Positions 5,118-5,190 of a stretch of DNA of 5,190 bases are shown here, one piece after another. The stretch spans positions 1 through 5,190 of the forward strand of contig WRCR01000311.1 in NCBI GenBank assembly GCA_009783865.1. The letters are read 5' to 3'. The notes beneath the pieces were generated by a model, which was given only the letters and a program-made list of their open reading frames with translations, did no database searches and was not told the origin of the DNA. The translations under genes and the position numbers were made by a program. The stretch is from Planctomycetaceae bacterium (GTDB taxonomy: Bacteria; Planctomycetota; Planctomycetia; Pirellulales; Thermoguttaceae). Each line of letters begins with the position of its first letter. Within the stretch, counting starts at the first letter, position 1.

Positions 5118-5190
5118 ATTATTTAGCCGGTACTCCGAGCAGCTATGACGACGATATTTAGCCCCTACTCGTATTGCAGAAGCGATACAA

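Noticed and set aside
4982..5190. Riboswitch or structured leader before the SIS gene
   Set aside because: With the promoter candidate at 5036-5064 the leader would be only about 48 bases and shows no recognisable riboswitch core.

Overview
This 5.19 kb window is bacterial, of moderate to low GC, and is dominated by a co-directional run of genes read right to left on the minus strand. From upstream to downstream these are a double-SIS sugar-phosphate isomerase (4981 to 3971), a possible 34-codon ORF (3955 to 3851), a beta-class DNA adenine methyltransferase (3867 to 3043), a secreted SMP-30/gluconolactonase-like beta-propeller (2975 to 2106) and a secreted SGNH hydrolase with an N-terminal GxDLY-type domain (2044 to 905). 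Gaps between the main genes are about 60 to 105 bp. A sigma70-like promoter candidate lies ahead of the first gene and no clear terminators interrupt the run, so at least partial co-transcription is plausible.

The combination of an exported gluconolactonase-like propeller, an exported GxDLY/SGNH esterase and a GlmS-like SIS protein lacking a glutaminase domain suggests sugar or sugar-acid use. Such proteins are common in Planctomycetota, Lentisphaerota/Kiritimatiellota and Bacteroidota. Most starts lack a good Shine-Dalgarno site, which fits those groups, but the taxonomic assignment is an inference. The methyltransferase looks more AT-rich than its neighbours and has no visible restriction partner, so it may be an acquired solitary or orphan modification gene.

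The left 900 bp is an accessory zone. Positions 255-748 look like an internally deleted insertion sequence. They have 19-bp terminal inverted repeats (18/19 match), a good promoter, a strong Shine-Dalgarno site, the start of an ORF, and then only the C-terminal tail of a DDE-type transposase with an in-frame TAA. The left end abuts exactly the ATG of a small predicted secreted protein (254 to 9, minus strand), and an outward promoter in the element could drive it. Between the element and the SGNH gene are about 125 bp that may hold decayed coding sequence, followed by a 25-nt hairpin. That hairpin has the same architecture as one upstream of the SIS gene near the right edge, which suggests a dispersed palindromic repeat family.

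The main genes belong to known families. The least ordinary observations are the miniaturised IS and its placement against a start codon, the small ORF overlapping the methyltransferase start, and the pair of related palindromes.
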